Counted from the stretch's first letter, positions 34,525-44,513 are shown. The stretch: DNA of 64,000 nucleotides from JADLGL01 sp963667605 (GCA_963667605.2 CAXXUZ010000003.1:310001-374000); one strand, 5' to 3'. Numbers and translations: made by a program. The notes: a model not told the origin generated them from the sequence alone.

Positions 34525-36939
34525 ATGAAATTCACTGTGTCCTGGCTCAAGGAGCATCTTGAGACCTCGGCCACGATCGACGAGATCGCCGGCACGCTGA
34601 CTCGTATCGGCCTAGAAGTTGAGGACATCGAGGACAAAGCCAAGGCATTGGCTCCGTTTCGTATCGCCAGCGTTCTATCGGCTGAGCCGCACCCAAATGC
34701 CGATCGCCTGAAAGTCTGTGCCGTCGATCCGGGCGATGGCAAAGCGATCCAGGTGGTGTGCGGCGCACCCAATGCTCGTGCTGGAATGAAGGGCGTCTTC
34801 GCCCCGGCCGGGGTCTATATCCCCGGCACCGGAATCGACCTCAAAATTGGCAAGATTAGGGGGGTCGAATCTCATGGCATGCTCCTTTCGGAGCGGGAAT
34901 TGGGTCTTTCCGACGATCATGAGAGCATTGTCGATTTACCGGCCGATGCGCCATTGGGCGAATCCTATGCCAGTTGGATGAAGCTGGACGATCCGGTGAT
35001 CGATGTTGCGATCACGCCCAACCGGTCTGATTGCCTCGGGGTTTCCGGGATCGCTCGAGACCTCGCCGCTGCCGGCCTCGGCAGGCGGATTGAGCGTGAC
35101 ATCAAGGCTGTCGAGGGCACTTTTCCGTGCCCAGTCGCGGTCAAGCTGGATTTCGGCGACACCGAGCCGCTTTGCCCCGCCTTTGCCCTCCGCTTGGTTC
35201 GCGGCGTAGAGAACAGGCCGTCGCCGGACTGGTTGCAAAAGCGGCTTCGCGAGATTGGTCTGCGGCCGATCAATGCATTGGTCGATATCACCAATTTTAT
35301 CACTTTCGACCGTGGCCGGCCGCTGCATGTCTTCGATGCCGCCAAGGTTGCCGGTGATCTCGTCGTCCGCCGCGCCAAATCGGGCGAGGAGCTGTTTGCT
35401 CTGGACGGGCGCGCCTACCGGCTCGACGATTCCATGTGCGTCATCGCCGACGATAAAGGCGTCGAGTCGATTGCTGGCATCATCGGCGGTGAGGCCTCCG
35501 GTTGCACGGACGGCGCCACCGATGTCCTGATTGAATCGGCCCTGTGGGAGCCGCTCAACATCGCCAGGACTGGGCGGCAACTGGGCATCAATTCCGACGC
35601 GCGGTTTCGGTTCGAGCGCGGCGTCGATCCGAATTTTGCGCTTCCCGGACTAGACCTCGCCACCCAGTTGGTGCTCGATCTTTGCGGAGGCGAGGCCAGC
35701 GAAACGATCTTGGCCGGCAGCATTCCCGACACGCGGCGCGCGATCGACTTCCCGGTCAGCGAGGTCGAGCGGCTCGCCGGCATCGATGTCCCAAGCACGC
35801 AGATTCTATCTATTCTCGGCGCTCTCGGCTTCGAATCTTCCGGCACCAAGGGGGCACGGACGTTGAACGTCGTCGTGCCGTCCTGGCGGCCGGATATCGA
35901 GGGTAAGGCCGATCTGGTCGAAGAGATTATACGGATCGTTGGCGTCGACCAAATCCCGGCGATGCCGCTGCCGCGGATAAAGGGTGTAGCCACGCCGATC
36001 CTCACCGCCGGTCAGAAGAAGACCCGGCTGGCCAAGCGAGCGCTCGCTGCGTCGGGACTGGCCGAGGCGGTCACCTGGTCGTTCATTTCCGAGGCTGAGG
36101 CCAAGGCATTTGGCGGTGGCGCCGAGGAGCTGTCCCTGGCCAACCCGATCTCGGCCGAAATGTCGGACATGCGGCCAAGTCTGCTTCCCGGATTGATCGC
36201 TTCGGCACAGCGCAATGCTGATCGAGGCTATGGCGATATTGGCATGTTCGAAGTCGGCCAGATCTATCGCGGCGATCGGCCGGAAGATCAGGCGATTGCG
36301 GCCACCGGCATCCGTCGTGGCACCGCCAGCGGCGGCCGCCATTGGTCGGGGGCCGCCAGCCCGGTGTCGGTCTTTGACGCAAAGGCAGATGTGATGTCGC
36401 TCCTTGGCGCGCTCGGCGCGCCGACATCGCAGATGCAGATCGTCGCCGGCGGGCCGGACTGGTTTCATCCCGGCCGGGTCGGCACTATTCAACTGGGCTC
36501 GAAGAATGCTTTGGCCTGGTTCGGCGAGATTCATCCCGGTGTGATGGAACGACTTGACGTCGCGGGGCCGATCGTTGGCTTCGAAGTGATCCTCGATGCC
36601 CTGCCGGAGCCAAAGGCAAAGCCGACGCGGACCCGGCCGGCACTGGAGGCCATCGATCTGCAATCGGTCCACCGCGATTTTGCCTTTGTTGTCGGGCGCG
36701 AGGTCGAGGCCGACAAAATCGTCCGCGCTGCCGAGCGTGCCGACCGGGCGCTTGTCGCCGCCGTCACAATATTCGATTTGTTTGAGGGCGCGTCGGTCGG
36801 CGAGGGGAAGAAGTCGATCGCGATCGAAGTGACTCTGCAGCCGACCGATCGGACGTTGACCGATGCCGAAATCGATGCTGTGTCGGCGAAGATTATCGCC
36901 AAAGTCACCAAGGAGACCGGTGCCGTGCTGCGCGGCTAG
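34525..36939 (+). CDS. pheT: Phenylalanine--tRNA ligase beta subunit
   Basis: PheT has an N-terminal tRNA-binding OB domain (PHPNADRLKVCAVD and VCGAPNARAGMKGVFAPAG). The B3/B4 editing domain includes RPINALVDITNFITFDRGRP. The B5 domain and catalytic-like core follow, and the C-terminal FDX-ACB domain contains VHRDFAFVVGREVEADKIV. The length of 804 aa is normal. The start is ATG 34525, with a GAAGG-type site upstream. Confidence 0.97.
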   Translation: MKFTVSWLKEHLETSATIDEIAGTLTRIGLEVEDIEDKAKALAPFRIASVLSAEPHPNADRLKVCAVDPGDGKAIQVVCGAPNARAGMKGVFAPAGVYIPGTGIDLKIGKIRGVESHGMLLSERELGLSDDHESIVDLPADAPLGESYASWMKLDDPVIDVAITPNRSDCLGVSGIARDLAAAGLGRRIERDIKAVEGTFPCPVAVKLDFGDTEPLCPAFALRLVRGVENRPSPDWLQKRLREIGLRPINALVDITNFITFDRGRPLHVFDAAKVAGDLVVRRAKSGEELFALDGRAYRLDDSMCVIADDKGVESIAGIIGGEASGCTDGATDVLIESALWEPLNIARTGRQLGINSDARFRFERGVDPNFALPGLDLATQLVLDLCGGEASETILAGSIPDTRRAIDFPVSEVERLAGIDVPSTQILSILGALGFESSGTKGARTLNVVVPSWRPDIEGKADLVEEIIRIVGVDQIPAMPLPRIKGVATPILTAGQKKTRLAKRALAASGLAEAVTWSFISEAEAKAFGGGAEELSLANPISAEMSDMRPSLLPGLIASAQRNADRGYGDIGMFEVGQIYRGDRPEDQAIAATGIRRGTASGGRHWSGAASPVSVFDAKADVMSLLGALGAPTSQMQIVAGGPDWFHPGRVGTIQLGSKNALAWFGEIHPGVMERLDVAGPIVGFEVILDALPEPKAKPTRTRPALEAIDLQSVHRDFAFVVGREVEADKIVRAAERADRALVAAVTIFDLFEGASVGEGKKSIAIEVTLQPTDRTLTDAEIDAVSAKIIAKVTKETGAVLRG

Positions 36940-36996
36940 CCAAACGCTGCAGCTGCTGCCACGACAGGACGGTACCTTCTGGGCCGCCGGCGCTCG

Positions 36997-37692
36997 TCAA
37001 CCATCATATCGCTCGTCGAATGCGTAGCCAGCGCCACGAACGGTTCGGATCGGATCTTTGGCGTGTCCGCGATTGATCGCCTTCCTCAGCCGGCCGATAT
37101 GAACGTCGACAGTTCGTTCATCGACATAAACCCCTTGGCCCCAGACGCCGTCCAGCAGTTGCTCTCGCGAGGACACCCTTCCCGGCTTCTGCATCAGAAA
37201 TTCCAACAGTCGATACTCGGTCGGGCCAAGATGGAGCTCCCGCCGGCTTCGACGTATCCGGTGGGTCTGTCGATCCAGTTCCAGATCACCGATCTCAAGG
37301 ATCGAAGCGACCGTCTCCGGCCGCGCCCGCCGCAAAATAGATCGAATCCTTGCCATCAATTCCGGAACCGAGAACGGCTTCACCACATAGTCGTCAGCTC
37401 CAGTCGAGAGGCCGTGGATTCGTTCCGATTCCTCGCCCCTGGCGGTTAGCATGATGATCGGCAATTCGCGTGTCTCGTCCCGCGATCGCAGCCGCCGGCA
37501 AAGCTCGATTCCGGAAACGCCGGGCAGCATCCAATCCAGCAACAGCAGATCCGGCACACTCTCGCGCAGTTTCAACTCCGCCTCGTCGCCACGCAATGAC
37601 GTATCGACGGCATAGCCCTCCGCCTCCAGATTATAACGGAGGATGGCGGTCAGCGACTCTTCGTCCTCAACGATCATCACCCGCGGAGTCAT
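36997..37692 (-). CDS. phoB: Phosphate regulon response regulator PhoB
   Basis: This OmpR-family regulator has a receiver domain (MIVEDEESLTAILRYNLE, phospho-acceptor in LLLDWMLPGVSG, Lys in VVKPFSVPELMAR). The winged helix contains GPTEYRLLEFLMQKPGRV and VDVHIGRLRKAIN. It activates pho genes under phosphate limitation by binding Pho boxes. ATG 37690-37692 is chosen; upstream codons give a longer leader. It is last in the minus-strand order phoR-pstSCAB-phoU-phoB. Confidence 0.96.
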   Translation of the reverse strand: MTPRVMIVEDEESLTAILRYNLEAEGYAVDTSLRGDEAELKLRESVPDLLLLDWMLPGVSGIELCRRLRSRDETRELPIIMLTARGEESERIHGLSTGADDYVVKPFSVPELMARIRSILRRARPETVASILEIGDLELDRQTHRIRRSRRELHLGPTEYRLLEFLMQKPGRVSSREQLLDGVWGQGVYVDERTVDVHIGRLRKAINRGHAKDPIRTVRGAGYAFDERYDG

Positions 37693-37743
37693 GGACACTC
37701 CCTTCAAAGAGGCGCTCGCCGCGCTAGCCCGCGCAAACGATTC

Positions 37744-38469
37744 TCAGTCGTCCCTTTGCGGCAGGTCGACGGTTGCGGTCGCCGATTCATCGCTCTTCGG
37801 CCGCTCATCGGTCAGCGCGACACCTGTCGTCTGATAGTACACGTTCTCGGCGATGTTGGTCGCGTGATCGCCTATTCTCTCAATATTCTTGGCGCAAAAC
37901 AGAAGATGTGTACAGAATCCAATATTGCGGGGGTCCTCCATCATATATATAAGCAGTTCGCGAAACAAAGAAGTATAGAGGGCATCGATTTCTTCGTCGC
38001 GCTCCCACACCGCCAGCGCCTGTTTCACATCCCGGCTTCCATAGGCATCGAGAACATCCTTGAGCTGCTCTTGGCTCAACTCCGCCAGATGCTGCACCCC
38101 ATGCACCAGCGATGGCGGCTGCGGTTGCCCTTGTAGCGCCATCACCCGCTTGGCTATGTTTTTGGCAAGGTCGCCGACCCGCTCCAGATCGGCCGCGATC
38201 CGGATTGCGGCAACGATCTCGCGTAGATCCCGTGCCATCGGCTGCCGCCGGGCGATCGTCAAGATCGCTTTCTCCTCGATTTGACGCTGGAGATTGTCGA
38301 TTTTGACGTCATCTTCGATAACCCTAGCCGCCTTCTCGGTGTCGACATGGGTCAAAGCCGCCATCGCCTCGTCGACCATCTGCTCGGCCATGCCGCCGAT
38401 CTCGGCGACGTTGCGGCCGAGCTCCTTCAACTCGTCGTCGAACGCAGTGACGATATGGGCATCGGACAT
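37744..38469 (-). CDS. phoU: Phosphate signalling regulator PhoU
   Basis: PhoU is a two-repeat helical protein with metal-binding acidic motifs (EEKAILTIARRQPMARDL, then DLERVGDLAKNIAKRVM, and in the second repeat IERIGDHATNIAENVYY). It links PstSCAB activity to PhoR inhibition. The length of 241 aa is normal. It lies between pstB and phoB. Confidence 0.96.
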   Translation of the reverse strand: MSDAHIVTAFDDELKELGRNVAEIGGMAEQMVDEAMAALTHVDTEKAARVIEDDVKIDNLQRQIEEKAILTIARRQPMARDLREIVAAIRIAADLERVGDLAKNIAKRVMALQGQPQPPSLVHGVQHLAELSQEQLKDVLDAYGSRDVKQALAVWERDEEIDALYTSLFRELLIYMMEDPRNIGFCTHLLFCAKNIERIGDHATNIAENVYYQTTGVALTDERPKSDESATATVDLPQRDD

Positions 38470-38489
38470 GAACGGTTCTCCTTGCGGCG

Positions 38490-39321
38490 CTAGCCGAAGC
38501 GGCCGGTGATATAGTCCTGTGTTCTTTGGTCATGCGGGTTGGTGAACATGTAATCGGTCGAGCCGGATTCGACCAAAACCCCGAGATGGAAGAACGCGGT
38601 CAACTGCGACACGCGAGCGGCCTGCTGCATTGAATGGGTGACGATGACAATCGCGAAGTTCTGGCGAAGCTCGGCAATCAATTCCTCGATCTTGGCCGTC
38701 GCGATCGGGTCCAGCGCCGAGCAAGGTTCATCCATCAGGATAACTTCCGGGCTGACGGCAATCGCTCGGGCGATGCAAAGGCGCTGCTGTTGGCCACCCG
38801 ATAGCCCCGTGCCGGGCTCGCTCAGCCGGTCCTTGACCTCCTCGAACAACACCGCTTTGCGAAGGCTGCTTTCGACGATTGCATCCAGATCCTGTTTGTT
38901 GTGCGCCAGCCCATGGATGCGCGGGCCATAGGCAACGTTCTCATAGATCGATTTCGGGAACGGATTGGGCTTTTGAAACACCATTCCGACGCGCGCTCGC
39001 AGCTCGACTACATCCAGCGACGGATCATAGACATCATGGCCGTCGAGGGTGATCTCGCCTTCGACCCGAGCTATGTCGATTGTGTCGTTCATCCGGTTGA
39101 AGCAGCGTATGAACGTAGACTTGCCGCATCCGGACGGTCCGATAAAAGCCATCACCGTGCGATCTGGGATATCGATCGTGACATCGAACAGCGCCTGTTT
39201 GGCGCCTGTAGAAGACGTTGACCTTTTTGGCTCCCAACTTGGTATGCGGCGATGCCTCGCCGGACGAATCTGATTCCGCCATATTGGTTACGGTCACGGG
39301 ACGTGCTGCCGTTTCAGCCAT
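38490..39321 (-). pseudogene. pstB: Phosphate ABC transporter ATPase, +1 frameshift near its N-terminus
   Basis: The frame from 39155 down encodes Walker A FIGPSGCGKSTFIRCFN, signature GTGLSGGQQQRLCIARAI, Walker B VILMDEPCSALDP and the switch His in IVTHSMQQA. The N-terminus lies in another frame: ATG 39319-39321 begins a peptide ending GAKKVNVFY. Family members continue FYG-x-KQAL. Here the codons TTC TAC are followed by an extra A (forward T at 39207), and GGC GCC AAA CAG GCG CTG reads on in the ATPase frame. A single-base insertion thus splits the gene. Starting at GTG 39155 would lose strand 1 and the A-loop aromatic residue. Confidence 0.88.
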
Positions 39322-39342
39322 GTTTCCGCGCTCCATACCCCA

Positions 39343-40614
39343 CTACCATGTCCGCTCCAGCCGCCGGCGCAGATAGATCGCACCCGCGTTCATTGTGATC
39401 AAGAATCCGAGCAGCACCATTATGCCGGCCGAGGTTCGGGCTACAAACCCCCGCTCCGAACTGTCGGCCCAAATGAGAATTTGTGTCGGCAATGTAGTCG
39501 CTGGATCGGTGATCCCGCCAGGATCGCCGGGAACAAAAGCGTTCATACCAATTAATAGAAGCGGCGCCGTTTCGCCCAACGCCTGGGCCAAACCGATGAT
39601 CGTACCGGTCAGTATTCCAGGGAGTGCGAGTGGCAGCACGTGATGCATTACCACCTGATGCTTCGACGCTCCGATGCCATACGCGCCCTCTCGGATTGAC
39701 GGCGGTACTGCTTTGAGCGCCACACGCGTGACGATGATCATTGTCGGTAGGGTCATCAGAGACAGCACCAAGCCACCAACCAGCGGCGCGGATCGGGGCA
39801 TGCCGAAGAAGTTCAGGAGCACCGCCAGCCCCAGCAACCCGAATACGATGGACGGGACCGCGGCGAGATTGTTGATGTTGACTTCGATAACGCCGGTCCA
39901 ACGGTTCTTGGGCGCGAATTCCTCTAGATAGATTGCGGCCGCGATCCCCACCGGGAAGCTCACCAGGAACGTCACCAGCAATAGATAGAACGACCCGACA
40001 ATGGCCCCCCGCAAACCCGCGATTTCAGGATTGGTGCTGTCGATGTTGAACAACAGGCCCCAATTGAACGGCTTGCTGACCAAGCCACGTTCGATGAGTT
40101 GATCAAACAGCTGGACCTGCTGGTCGCTGACAATGCGCCTATCCTCGGGGATATCCCGAGATACCACCCCCTTGTGCAATTGATCGAACGGATCTGCGAC
40201 CGGGATCCGCATCGTGACTGTTTGGCCAATAAGGCCCGGGTCGGCGCGGACGCGATCCCTAAGAATGTCGTCCGCGGCGTCGGTCAGAATATCTTCGGCG
40301 GCATTCAGCGTTGCCGCGTCGGCAATCTCCGGAAAGAGTTCCGTCACTGCGTTGTCGACGATTCGAGTGTAGCCGCGTCGGGCCGACACCAGATCTTGAT
40401 CCAGATAAAAACTCACCGTGACGCTCGTCTGCGTGAAAGCGGTCGATCCTCCAATGACAATCGTTGTCAGTAGAATCGCCAACACACCGATCGCGATGAT
40501 GATCGCCCCCAATCCGAGGAATTTGAGTCGCCGGTCCGATGCGTATCGCCGCCTTTGGCTGCGGCGGGACTTGTCGGAGCCCCAGTTGACCGAATGTTCG
40601 GTGTCTATCGCCAT
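39343..40614 (-). CDS. pstA: Phosphate ABC transporter permease PstA
   Basis: The 423-aa permease has a long N-terminal extension with a TM helix (LGAIIIAIGVLAILLTTIV) and a large periplasmic loop (DUF3333-like) containing LGQT-type repeats. The BPD transport domain follows: VSFPVGIAAAIYLEEFAPK, then the EAA motif region EGAYGIGASKHQVVMHHVL. The extended form is typical of alphaproteobacteria. It lies 10 bp after pstC. Confidence 0.93.
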   Translation of the reverse strand: MAIDTEHSVNWGSDKSRRSQRRRYASDRRLKFLGLGAIIIAIGVLAILLTTIVIGGSTAFTQTSVTVSFYLDQDLVSARRGYTRIVDNAVTELFPEIADAATLNAAEDILTDAADDILRDRVRADPGLIGQTVTMRIPVADPFDQLHKGVVSRDIPEDRRIVSDQQVQLFDQLIERGLVSKPFNWGLLFNIDSTNPEIAGLRGAIVGSFYLLLVTFLVSFPVGIAAAIYLEEFAPKNRWTGVIEVNINNLAAVPSIVFGLLGLAVLLNFFGMPRSAPLVGGLVLSLMTLPTMIIVTRVALKAVPPSIREGAYGIGASKHQVVMHHVLPLALPGILTGTIIGLAQALGETAPLLLIGMNAFVPGDPGGITDPATTLPTQILIWADSSERGFVARTSAGIMVLLGFLITMNAGAIYLRRRLERTW

Positions 40615-40623
40615 GCCGCCGGC

Positions 40624-42003
40624 CTAATCATATTTTTCGCGGAAACGGTTGACGATTTTGAGCGCGATCACATTCAGCGAAAGCGTAATCAGGAACAGGA
40701 TAAGCCCGAGCGCGAATGCCGCCAGTGTCTTCGGGCTGTCAAACGCGGTGTCGCCGATCAGCAAGGTGACGATCTGTACGGTCACCGTCGTCACGCTTTC
40801 GAGCGGGTTGATCGTCAAAGTCGCAATCAAACCGGCCGCCATCACCACGATCATCGTTTCGCCGATTGCTCGGCTGGCGGCAAGCAGCACGCCGCCCATT
40901 ATTCCTGGCAAGGCCGCCGGCAGAAGCACTTTCGTCATCGTTTCGGCGCGGGTCGCCCCCATCGCGAGCGATCCATCTCGCAGCGCGCGAGGCACGGCAC
41001 GCAGGGCGTCATCTGACAGTGACGAAATGAATGGAATCAGCATCACCCCGATCACGACGCCTGCGGCAAGCGCGCTGTTGGGCGAGGTCGCGATGCCGAG
41101 CTGATTGCCGAAGCTTCTAATAGCTGGAGCAACGGTAATGACGGCGAAGAAACCATAGACGACCGTCGGCACGCCGGCCAGAATCTCAAGGATCGGTTTT
41201 ACGATCGAGCGCACGCGGTTGCTGGAATATTCAACCAAATAGATCGCGGTGAAGAGGCCGACCGGTACCGCAAACAGCATAGCCATTACCGCAATCAACA
41301 GCGTGCCGGTAAACACCGGGATCGCTCCGAACGCTCCGGCACCGGCAATCTGGTCCTCTCGGATGGCGATTTGAGGCTGCCACTCGCCGCCGAACAGGAA
41401 GTCGCCGATCGGAACCATGCTGAAAAAGTGGAGCGCCTCGACGAGGAGCGAAACGACGATGCCGATTGTTGTGAAGATCGCGGCGGCCGAGCAAGCGATC
41501 ATCACGCCCGACATCACCTTCTCGAACGCGTTTCGAGCACGGAATTGAGGCGCGAGGCGCGCCCGCGCCAAAGCCAGTCCGACGATGGTGGCCGCCAACG
41601 CGGCGGCCACCATTCCCCATTCGGCGATCGAATTCCAACGGCTGAGACGAGCGGCGGCGTTGAGGATTTCCTGGCCGGGCTGTCCGAACATCACTCCGGC
41701 GGCCGCGGATTTGATCTGCTGCAAAAGCAGACCAATTTGAGATTCGGTGACACCCGCGGTCAGGGTATCCGGCAAGCTCGCTACCAACAGCGCGTCGATG
41801 GCAGGTCCGCGAAGGGCGACCCAGAGGAACACCAGGATAGTGGCAGGTATTCCGACCCAGACGGCGACGAAGAGGCCATGATAGTTCGGCAGCGAATGGA
41901 CCTTGCCGCCGCCGGCGCGGACGAACTTCCGTCCAGAGATGCGGCCGACAATATAGGCCGCCACCGACATCAACAGGATCAGCAGGATTGCCGTCCCCAG
42001 CAT
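40624..42003 (-). CDS. pstC: Phosphate ABC transporter permease PstC
   Basis: The 459-aa permease has an N-terminal TM pair and a large soluble insertion (ESQIGLLLQQIKSAAAGVM). The conserved core contains AVPVGLFTAIYLVEYSSNR, then KPILEILAGVPTVVYGFFA and DGSLAMGATRAETMTKVLL (EAA loop). It is the partner of PstA in the PstSCAB phosphate importer. ATG 42001-42003 is used; the frame is otherwise clean. Confidence 0.93.
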   Translation of the reverse strand: MLGTAILLILLMSVAAYIVGRISGRKFVRAGGGKVHSLPNYHGLFVAVWVGIPATILVFLWVALRGPAIDALLVASLPDTLTAGVTESQIGLLLQQIKSAAAGVMFGQPGQEILNAAARLSRWNSIAEWGMVAAALAATIVGLALARARLAPQFRARNAFEKVMSGVMIACSAAAIFTTIGIVVSLLVEALHFFSMVPIGDFLFGGEWQPQIAIREDQIAGAGAFGAIPVFTGTLLIAVMAMLFAVPVGLFTAIYLVEYSSNRVRSIVKPILEILAGVPTVVYGFFAVITVAPAIRSFGNQLGIATSPNSALAAGVVIGVMLIPFISSLSDDALRAVPRALRDGSLAMGATRAETMTKVLLPAALPGIMGGVLLAASRAIGETMIVVMAAGLIATLTINPLESVTTVTVQIVTLLIGDTAFDSPKTLAAFALGLILFLITLSLNVIALKIVNRFREKYD

Positions 42004-42064
42004 TGTTCGCCGCCCCCGACAAGATCCGCCGCGCCACCATAGGCTCGACGGCGATGGTGGTCCG

Positions 42065-43099
42065 CTATTGGTAGCGGGTCATGTGGTCGCCATTGATGGC
42101 GGCCTCGCGTGTGGCCTGACGTGTGTCATCGTTCAGCGGGATTAGCCCGCGCTCGCTGAGATAGCCGCCGGGGCCGAAGCTTTCCTCCGCGACATATTCT
42201 TCGACGAATTCCTGGAGGCCGGGGATCGCGCCGCGATGTGCGTTCTTCACGTAGACAAACAGCGGCCGCGCAACGCGATAGCTGCCGTCGGCGATGGTTT
42301 TCTGATCGGGGACGACACCATCGATCGCGATCGCTTTCAGCGTGTCACGGTTCTCGAACAAGAACGAATAGCCGAAAATTCCGAGAGCGTTTTCGTCCGC
42401 TCGCAAGCGCTGAACTATCAAATTGTCATTCTCGCCCGCCTCGATGAACGGCCCATCCTGGCGCATCCGCTGACAGACCTCGTCCCCGCGATCATTATTC
42501 AGGGCCATGACGGCTGCGAAGGCTTGGCAGCCCTCCACCATAACGAGCTCGACAAAGGCGTCACGGGTGCCGGAAGTCGGCGGTGGGCCGAACACGATGA
42601 TTTCGACATCGGGAAGCGCCGGGTCGATCTCCGACCAGCGCGTGTAGGGGTTGTCGACGATCTCGCTACCGACCGGAACCTCGGTGGCGAGGGCCAAGAA
42701 CAGCTGGGCTTTGGTCAGATCGAAATCTGGGCCGTCGATCGAATGAGAAACCGAAAGGCCATCGTAGCCGATCAGGATTTCGGTAATGCTAGTCACGCCG
42801 TTTGCGATGCACAGATCATACTCGGACTGTTTCATCGCTCGCGAGGCTCCGGTGATGTCCGGGTGAGAAACGCCAATCCCGGAGCAGAATATCCGCATGC
42901 CGCCGCCGGTGCCGGTCGATTCAACGACTGGTGCCGGGTTGCCAGTGAGGTTGGTGTATTCTTCCGACACCACCTGGCTGAATGGAAACACCGTCGATGA
43001 GCCGACAATACGGATCTGGTCGCGGACCTGCGCCACCACCACCGCAGTCGTGGCGAGAATGGCCAACGTTGCTACGCCGCAGATCATCTTGTAGTTCAT
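42065..43099 (-). CDS. pstS: Phosphate-binding periplasmic protein PstS
   Basis: The protein has a signal peptide (ICGVATLAILATTAVVVAQV). The phosphate-binding lobes start with IRIVGSSTVFPFSQVVSE; the GSSTVFP loop contacts phosphate, as does the later FGPPPTSGTRDAFVELV. VESTGTGGGMRIFCSGIG is also conserved. The length is 344 aa. It is preceded by a Pho-box-like repeat, so it is likely the promoter-proximal gene of a PhoB-controlled pst operon. Confidence 0.94.
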   Translation of the reverse strand: MNYKMICGVATLAILATTAVVVAQVRDQIRIVGSSTVFPFSQVVSEEYTNLTGNPAPVVESTGTGGGMRIFCSGIGVSHPDITGASRAMKQSEYDLCIANGVTSITEILIGYDGLSVSHSIDGPDFDLTKAQLFLALATEVPVGSEIVDNPYTRWSEIDPALPDVEIIVFGPPPTSGTRDAFVELVMVEGCQAFAAVMALNNDRGDEVCQRMRQDGPFIEAGENDNLIVQRLRADENALGIFGYSFLFENRDTLKAIAIDGVVPDQKTIADGSYRVARPLFVYVKNAHRGAIPGLQEFVEEYVAEESFGPGGYLSERGLIPLNDDTRQATREAAINGDHMTRYQ

Positions 43100-43175
43100 G
43101 TCAGTTTCCTCTGAGCAATGAGGACCGCGGATGCCGGGCCCGAGGGCCGGCTTGCAATCGTTCTATGATGCCTGT

Positions 43176-43193
43176 GTAACGCTTTCATGACGC
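43176..43193 (-). promoter_or_regulatory. Pho-box-like direct repeat upstream of pstS
   Basis: On the minus strand GCGTCAT (43187-43193) and GCGTTAC (43176-43182) are separated by the 4-nt spacer GAAA. This fits the PhoB site pattern of two CTGTCAT-like heptamers. A further CTGTTAC lies one base upstream of the first. The site is 77 bp before the pstS ATG. Confidence 0.55.
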
Positions 43194-43208
43194 CGTAACA
43201 GACTGATC

Positions 43209-44513
43209 CTACGCGGAATTTTGCTCTTCGCGGCTTGGTATGGTCTCCGAATCGGGGAACTGGACGGTGAACTTGGCGCCACGTCCGGGATCGCTCTCGA
43301 TTTGCAGTCTGGCACGGTGTCGGCTGACTATATGTTTGACGATCGCGAGCCCCAGTCCGGTGCCGCGATGGCGGCGGCTCTCAGCGGCGTCGACCCGATA
43401 GAACCGTTCCGTCAGCCGCGGCAAATGCTCCGGCGCGATACCCGGCCCGAAATCGATTACCGAAACCGAGCACAGGCTGCGCTCTCCCGAACTCTCCAAT
43501 CGGACGATTACACGACCGCCCGACTGGCCGTATTTGCAGGCGTTCTCGATCAGATTACTGAACAGCTGCACCAATTCGTCGCGATCGCCAGTGACCCAGA
43601 CCTGGTCGGGCGGGAGAGCCGCCTCGATGGCAACATCAAGGTCCCGTGCCAGCGGCACCATCGTGTCGATCACCTGTTGCAATAGGGCTGCCAGCTCGAT
43701 CCGGTCGCCCGGAGGCAGATGCGCCCGCATCTCGATCCGGCTCAACGAAAGAAGGTCATCGATCAACCGGCTCATGCGTGTTGCCTGTTCGTGCATCATG
43801 CCGAGAAAGCGAGTGTGGGCCTCAGTGTCGTCCTTGGCGGCACCTTTCAGCGTTTCGACAAACCCGGTTAGCGATGCCAGCGGGGTCCTCAATTCATGGC
43901 TTGCATTGGCTACGAAGTCGGCTCGCATCCGTTCGGTCGCGCGCGCCTCGGTTAGATCGTCGAGAATGAGGAGATAGGTCTCGTCGCCGGGGGTCGAATC
44001 GAGAGCCGCAAACCAGGCCGAGAACGATCTTTCGGTGGGAACTCGTTCGGTGAATTGCACTTGCTGCGGCCCTGCTCCCTTGGTCACGCGGTCGAAGGCA
44101 GCCACAAGTTCCGGATAGCGCAAACGAAAGGTCAGCAATTCCCCGGCTTGGATCCCGAAGACCGCGACCGCGCGATCATTGGCGTAACGCACCGCTCCGT
44201 CCTGCGCCAGTATGAAGCACGGGTCGGGGAGGGATTCGGCAAAGCGCAGCGTCCCCGGCATCAGGCCGACGGTAGCCTGAACGCCTGGCCCTCCGATCGG
44301 ATCGCTCACCTGCACCGTCATCGGGATCAGCAAGACCGCCAAAACGAGGCCGAGAAAAGCGATAAGGGCTCCGATCGGGGTGACGAGATCGAAAGCCCAA
44401 AGGGCCAGCATCACCACCGCTATAAACGCCAGCAGAAATCGCCCCCGCTGCAGCCGGCGCACCCAAATCGGCACGGAGGCGCCGGAGTGAGCGGTCGAGC
44501 GGTTAGCCATCAT
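43209..44513 (-). CDS. phoR: Phosphate regulon sensor histidine kinase PhoR
   Basis: The kinase has two TM helices near the N-terminus (LLAFIAVVMLALWAFDLV and IGALIAFLGLVLAVLLIPM). A PAS domain follows (LPDPCFILAQDGAVRYAND), then HisKA with the phospho-accepting His in FVANASHELRTPLASL, then HATPase (NLIENACKYGQSGG, VIDFGPGIAPEHLPR, GTGLGLAIVKHIV). ATG 44511-44513 is the likely start; the frame is open to ATG 44622-44624, which would add 37 residues without family character. It is upstream of pstS, separated by 109 bp holding the Pho-box-like repeat. Confidence 0.93.
   Translation of the reverse strand: MMANRSTAHSGASVPIWVRRLQRGRFLLAFIAVVMLALWAFDLVTPIGALIAFLGLVLAVLLIPMTVQVSDPIGGPGVQATVGLMPGTLRFAESLPDPCFILAQDGAVRYANDRAVAVFGIQAGELLTFRLRYPELVAAFDRVTKGAGPQQVQFTERVPTERSFSAWFAALDSTPGDETYLLILDDLTEARATERMRADFVANASHELRTPLASLTGFVETLKGAAKDDTEAHTRFLGMMHEQATRMSRLIDDLLSLSRIEMRAHLPPGDRIELAALLQQVIDTMVPLARDLDVAIEAALPPDQVWVTGDRDELVQLFSNLIENACKYGQSGGRVIVRLESSGERSLCSVSVIDFGPGIAPEHLPRLTERFYRVDAAESRRHRGTGLGLAIVKHIVSRHRARLQIESDPGRGAKFTVQFPDSETIPSREEQNSA

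Noticed and set aside
40555..42042. Long plus-strand frames opposite pstC
   Set aside because: Antisense to a well-conserved permease; composition is charged and unlike a membrane or soluble family.
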